Shown one piece after another: positions 13,600 to 16,248 of a DNA stretch of 16,248 nucleotides. How positions within the stretch are numbered: position 1 is the stretch's first letter; each line of letters begins with the position of its first letter. A program made the translations under genes and the position numbers. The DNA is taken from assembly GCA_021154065.1 (NCBI GenBank), contig JAJKJG010000195.1:1-16248 (forward strand), given 5' to 3'. A model generated the notes under the pieces. That model was not told where the DNA came from and made no database searches. It worked only from the letters and a program-made list of their open reading frames with translations. Origin of the DNA: Methylobacterium sp. GTDB lineage: Bacteria; Pseudomonadota; Alphaproteobacteria; Rhizobiales; Beijerinckiaceae.

Positions 13600-15315
13600 T
13601 CAGCCGGTCGCAGCGACAAGGCGCTCGGCGTCGCGCAGCGCCGCGACGAGGCGGTTCTGGCCGCGGGTCAGCTGCACCTTGGCGAAGCCGAGCTTGTCGG
13701 GCGCTTGGCGCTCCAGCTCCGCCGCGAGCGCGATCGTCGGCAGCGGCGGGATCGGGATCGCGGTCGTGCCGGAATCGGGAGACGCCGGTATAGTTGATCG
13801 GCACCAGGATCCGCGCCAGGCGCTGGATCACGTCATTTGCCGATCGGGGCTGGACGCGGCCGGCTTCGACGTCAGCATAGAAGCCGGCAAGCGCGCGACC
13901 AAGCGAAAGGCAGGCTGCTTTCGTCGGGTCGAGATCGAAGGCGGTGCCGGCCGCCTGCTGGTAGGCGTCGACCGTTTCGACGAACTCGTCGAGCTGCGCC
14001 GCCAATCGAAAGGGAGGATTTCGGCGTCGGCGATCCCGCCGGCGATCTCGAGATAGACCTTGATGTCCCGGAGCATGATGCCGCGATCGGCGATCTCGAC
14101 CGTGTCGTTCTCGGTATGCCAGGCGATGTTCCCGCCGCAGCCGCCGACGGCGTAGTAACCCTTCTCGTCGCGCAGCGCGTCCGGCATGGTCGAGGACAGC
14201 ATCATGAGGCTCGAGATGCCGATGTTGTTGAAAGAGTAGTCGCCCGCCCGGTGCGGGCGCTCGCCGTGCGCATCGAGGCCGGTTACGGCTTTGATCGTCC
14301 GCTGCGCGAAGGCCTCGGTCTCCTTCATCCAGGACACGTCCTTGAACTGCGTCGCCCACCGGCAGCCCGGAGAATCGCAATTGATTTGGGCGACGCAGTT
14401 CTCGTCGAGGTCGATCGCGAACGCGTCGGCGTACCAGGTCGAGCCGGCGTAGCGGCCGGTCGAGTGCCCCGGCCACCAGGCGATCCGCACCGAACGCCGC
14501 AGCCGCTTGCGGTGACGCGCGAGCACGCGCGCGATCTCGAGGAGCGTCGCGTTTCCGGTCGCGTTGTCGCCGACGCCGACGTCCCACGAATCGTAATGGC
14601 CGTGCAGGAGCACGAACTTCTCCGGCTCGGTGCCGCCCTCGATCTCGACGACCGGAAGCTTCTGGCGATACCACCCCTCTTCGAGACGCGTTGCCAACGT
14701 GACCTGCGCGCCGCTGCCGGCAAGAGCGATCAGCTCGCGCCCGTCCGGGTTGTTCACGGCCGCGACCGGGATGGTGGGCTTTCGCGGCAGGTCGTCGAGG
14801 TCGGGCGTGCCCCAGATCGAGGTGCAGATGCCCCAATGGATGTCGACGCCGGGATTGACGGCGATGACCCCGATCGCGCCGAGTGCCTCGAGCTCGCGGA
14901 CCTTGTGCGGGAAGGCAAAGCCCTCGGAGGCCACGATCCTGCCGCGCAGCTGTTCCGGCGCGACCGCCTTGGCGTTCTTGTCGAACAAGGTGCCGATCGA
15001 TTTGGAATATTCGGCCGGTGCGTAGGCGATCTCCCCGGTGACGCCCTGAGGCGCGCTTGCCGAATAGGCCGGGGGCTTCGCGCGGATCACCCGCCCGGCG
15101 GCCCGCACTTCGGCCTCGAACGGGATCGACAGGTAGATTTCGGGCTCGTGGACGGTAACCGGAACACCGAGTGCTGTAAGGCGCGCGACGATCATGTCGG
15201 CGCCTCTGTTCACGTCTTCCGGCCGCCAGCGCGGTTGCCGCGAGAAGGCTTCGACGAGCTCCCAGGGCGCCTTGAGATCGACCTCGTCGAGGAGGGCGCT
15301 GCGCGGGCTATCCAT
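13600..15315 (-). pseudogene. M28-family peptidase-like protein with PA domain, frameshifted
   Basis: Read as one protein it would be about 571 residues, the start being ATG 15315 (AGGA 8 bases upstream). A PA-like domain lies near residues 90-210. The M28 fold follows with metal ligands His240 (HGHYDSW), Asp250 (GVGDNATGN), Asp314 (INCDSPG) and His400 (AWHTENDT). The usual Glu-Glu pair is replaced by His284-Ser285 in WWPGHSTGRYAGSTW. A lost G near 14002-14003 (GATTGG|CGGCG) shifts the frame after PFDW. The shifted frame continues as LAAQLDEFVETVDAYQQAAG to LVPINYTG. An extra base near 13773-13790 returns to the first frame, which ends in RLVAATG at TGA 13600. Without repair the frame stops at 13828. 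It follows the peptide-transporter ATPase by 33 bases, so it probably acts on imported peptides or amides. Confidence 0.85.
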
Positions 15316-15348
15316 GGCTGTTTTCCTGGGGGCGGGCGTGAAGGGGCG

Positions 15349-16248
15349 TCAGCTGAAATGGCAGGCGGAGCGCCGGCCCGGTCCGACTTCGCGGAGCGGC
15401 GGATCCTGCTCGGCGCATATCGGCGCCGCAAGGGGACAGCGGTCGCGAAAGCGGCATCCCGACGGCGGCTCGCGGGCATCGGGGACGTTGCCGCTGATCG
15501 GCAGCGGCTCGCGCGATTGATCGACCCTCGGCTTCGGCACCGCCTTGACGAGCGCGCGGGTGTAGGGGTGCAGCGCCTCCCTGAGGAGCGCCTCGGTCGG
15601 TCCTTCCTCGACGATGCGGCCGAGATACATCACGAGCGTGCGCGAGCAGACGTAGCGGACGAGCGCGAGGTCGTGCGAGATGTACAGCGCCGAGAGCCCG
15701 AGCTCGCGGCGCACGTCGCGCATGACGTTGAGGACGCCGGCCCGGACGCTGACGTCGAGCATCGAGACGGGCTCGTCGGCGACCAGGAACGAAGGCTCGA
15801 GCACGAGCGCGCGCGCGAGCACGACGCGCTGCAGCTGGCCGCCCGAGGGTTGATGCGGGTAGCGGCCGCGCAGCTGCGACAGCCCCGGCAGCCGCACCCG
15901 GGCGAGCGCCGTCTCGATCCGCTCGCGATGCTAGACGCCGGGCAGGCCGGCGTTGGCGAGCGGCTCGGCGAGCGCGCGCTCGATCGTGAAGCGCGGATTG
16001 ATGGCGTCGAAGGGGTTCTGGAAGACGAGCTGCGCCTTCTGGCGAAAGGCGCGCAGACGGAGCCCGGCGAGCGCGCCGAGCGGCTCGCCCTCGAAGAGGA
16101 TGGCGCCGGCGCTCGGCTTGACGAGCTTCAGGAGCAGGCGCCCGGTCGTCGTCTTGCCGCAGCCGGACTCGCCGAGGAGGCCGACGCTCTCGCCCTCGCC
16201 GATCGTGAAGCCGATGCCGTCGACGGCGCGGACCACCGGGTGCTTGCC
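15349..16248 (-). pseudogene. DppF/OppF-type peptide ABC transporter ATPase, amber-interrupted and partial
   Basis: The frame runs in from the right edge ([20 protein letters not shown]) with Walker [15 protein letters not shown] (about 16176-16135). [17 protein letters not shown] follows, including the Q-loop. It is then cut by TAG at 15931-15933, after NAGLPGV. The same frame continues directly with HRERIETALARV, a PSGGQLQR signature, Walker B FLVADEPVSMLD and switch His in ISHDLAL. The oligopeptide-specific C-terminal region follows, with HPYTRALVKAVPKP and a Cys-rich GCRFRDRCPLA. One base change (for example GAG or CAG to TAG) explains the interruption. The final 10-40 residues of the N-terminus are outside the window. 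It should pair with a DppD-type ATPase upstream, off the window. Real decay and sequencing error are both possible. Confidence 0.88.

Noticed and set aside
12230..14836. Long minus-strand open frame spanning the deaminase region and part of the binding protein
   Set aside because: Only its 13790-14003 portion is protein-like, and that is the frameshifted segment of the peptidase-like gene. The rest is shadow sequence.
15931..15933. TAG as a recoded codon (pyrrolysine or readthrough)
   Set aside because: It falls at a variable loop of an ABC ATPase where no special residue is needed. A one-base nonsense change or error is simpler.

Overview
The window is GC-rich with almost no non-coding slack. 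It has tightly packed operons, a proteobacterial-type propionyl-CoA carboxylase beta subunit, an OmpA-family envelope protein, NitT/TauT- and Dpp-type ABC importers, and several families of palindromic intergenic repeats of the kind I associate with Hyphomicrobiales (Bradyrhizobium/Xanthobacteraceae-like Alphaproteobacteria). I infer an alphaproteobacterial chromosome. The genus cannot be told from the sequence alone. No rRNA, tRNA, CRISPR array, insertion sequence or phage gene is visible.

Layout. The tail of an unidentified gene (1-75) is followed by a composite palindromic repeat (76-247), a small PilZ-domain protein on the minus strand and a divergent polytopic DUF2157 membrane protein. 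Next comes pccB (1806-3332), then a DUF4160/DUF2442 pair whose DUF4160 member is broken by two frameshifts. A roughly 900-base non-coding stretch (3811-4708) holds two inverted pairs of palindromic repeats and an AT-rich block. It leads into a secreted OmpA-family protein with a duplicated N-terminal domain. Convergent to it is a toxin-antitoxin operon (VapC-type PIN toxin, its RHH antitoxin and a second paralogous RHH antitoxin) with a clear promoter/operator palindrome.

The centre (6911-12915) is one minus-strand operon of six genes with 1-25 base junctions. In transcription order they are a NitT/TauT-type substrate-binding protein with a twin-arginine signal, ATPase, permease, FAD-dependent oxidoreductase, CaiB/BaiF CoA-transferase and a crotonase-fold hydratase. 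Together they look like import of a small carboxylate-type solute, oxidation, CoA activation and hydration or dehydration. The substrate is unknown. A cytidine/dCMP-deaminase-family gene runs divergently.

The right end is a second minus-strand operon: a DppF-type peptide-transporter ATPase (interrupted by an amber codon and cut by the window edge) followed by an M28-family peptidase-like protein. The peptidase-like gene carries two compensating frameshifts and has the canonical Glu-Glu active-site pair replaced by His-Ser.

Across the window I count four single-base indels and one nonsense codon in three otherwise well-conserved genes. All three inferred deletions fall at runs of G, so either recent gene decay or homopolymer sequencing error must be considered.
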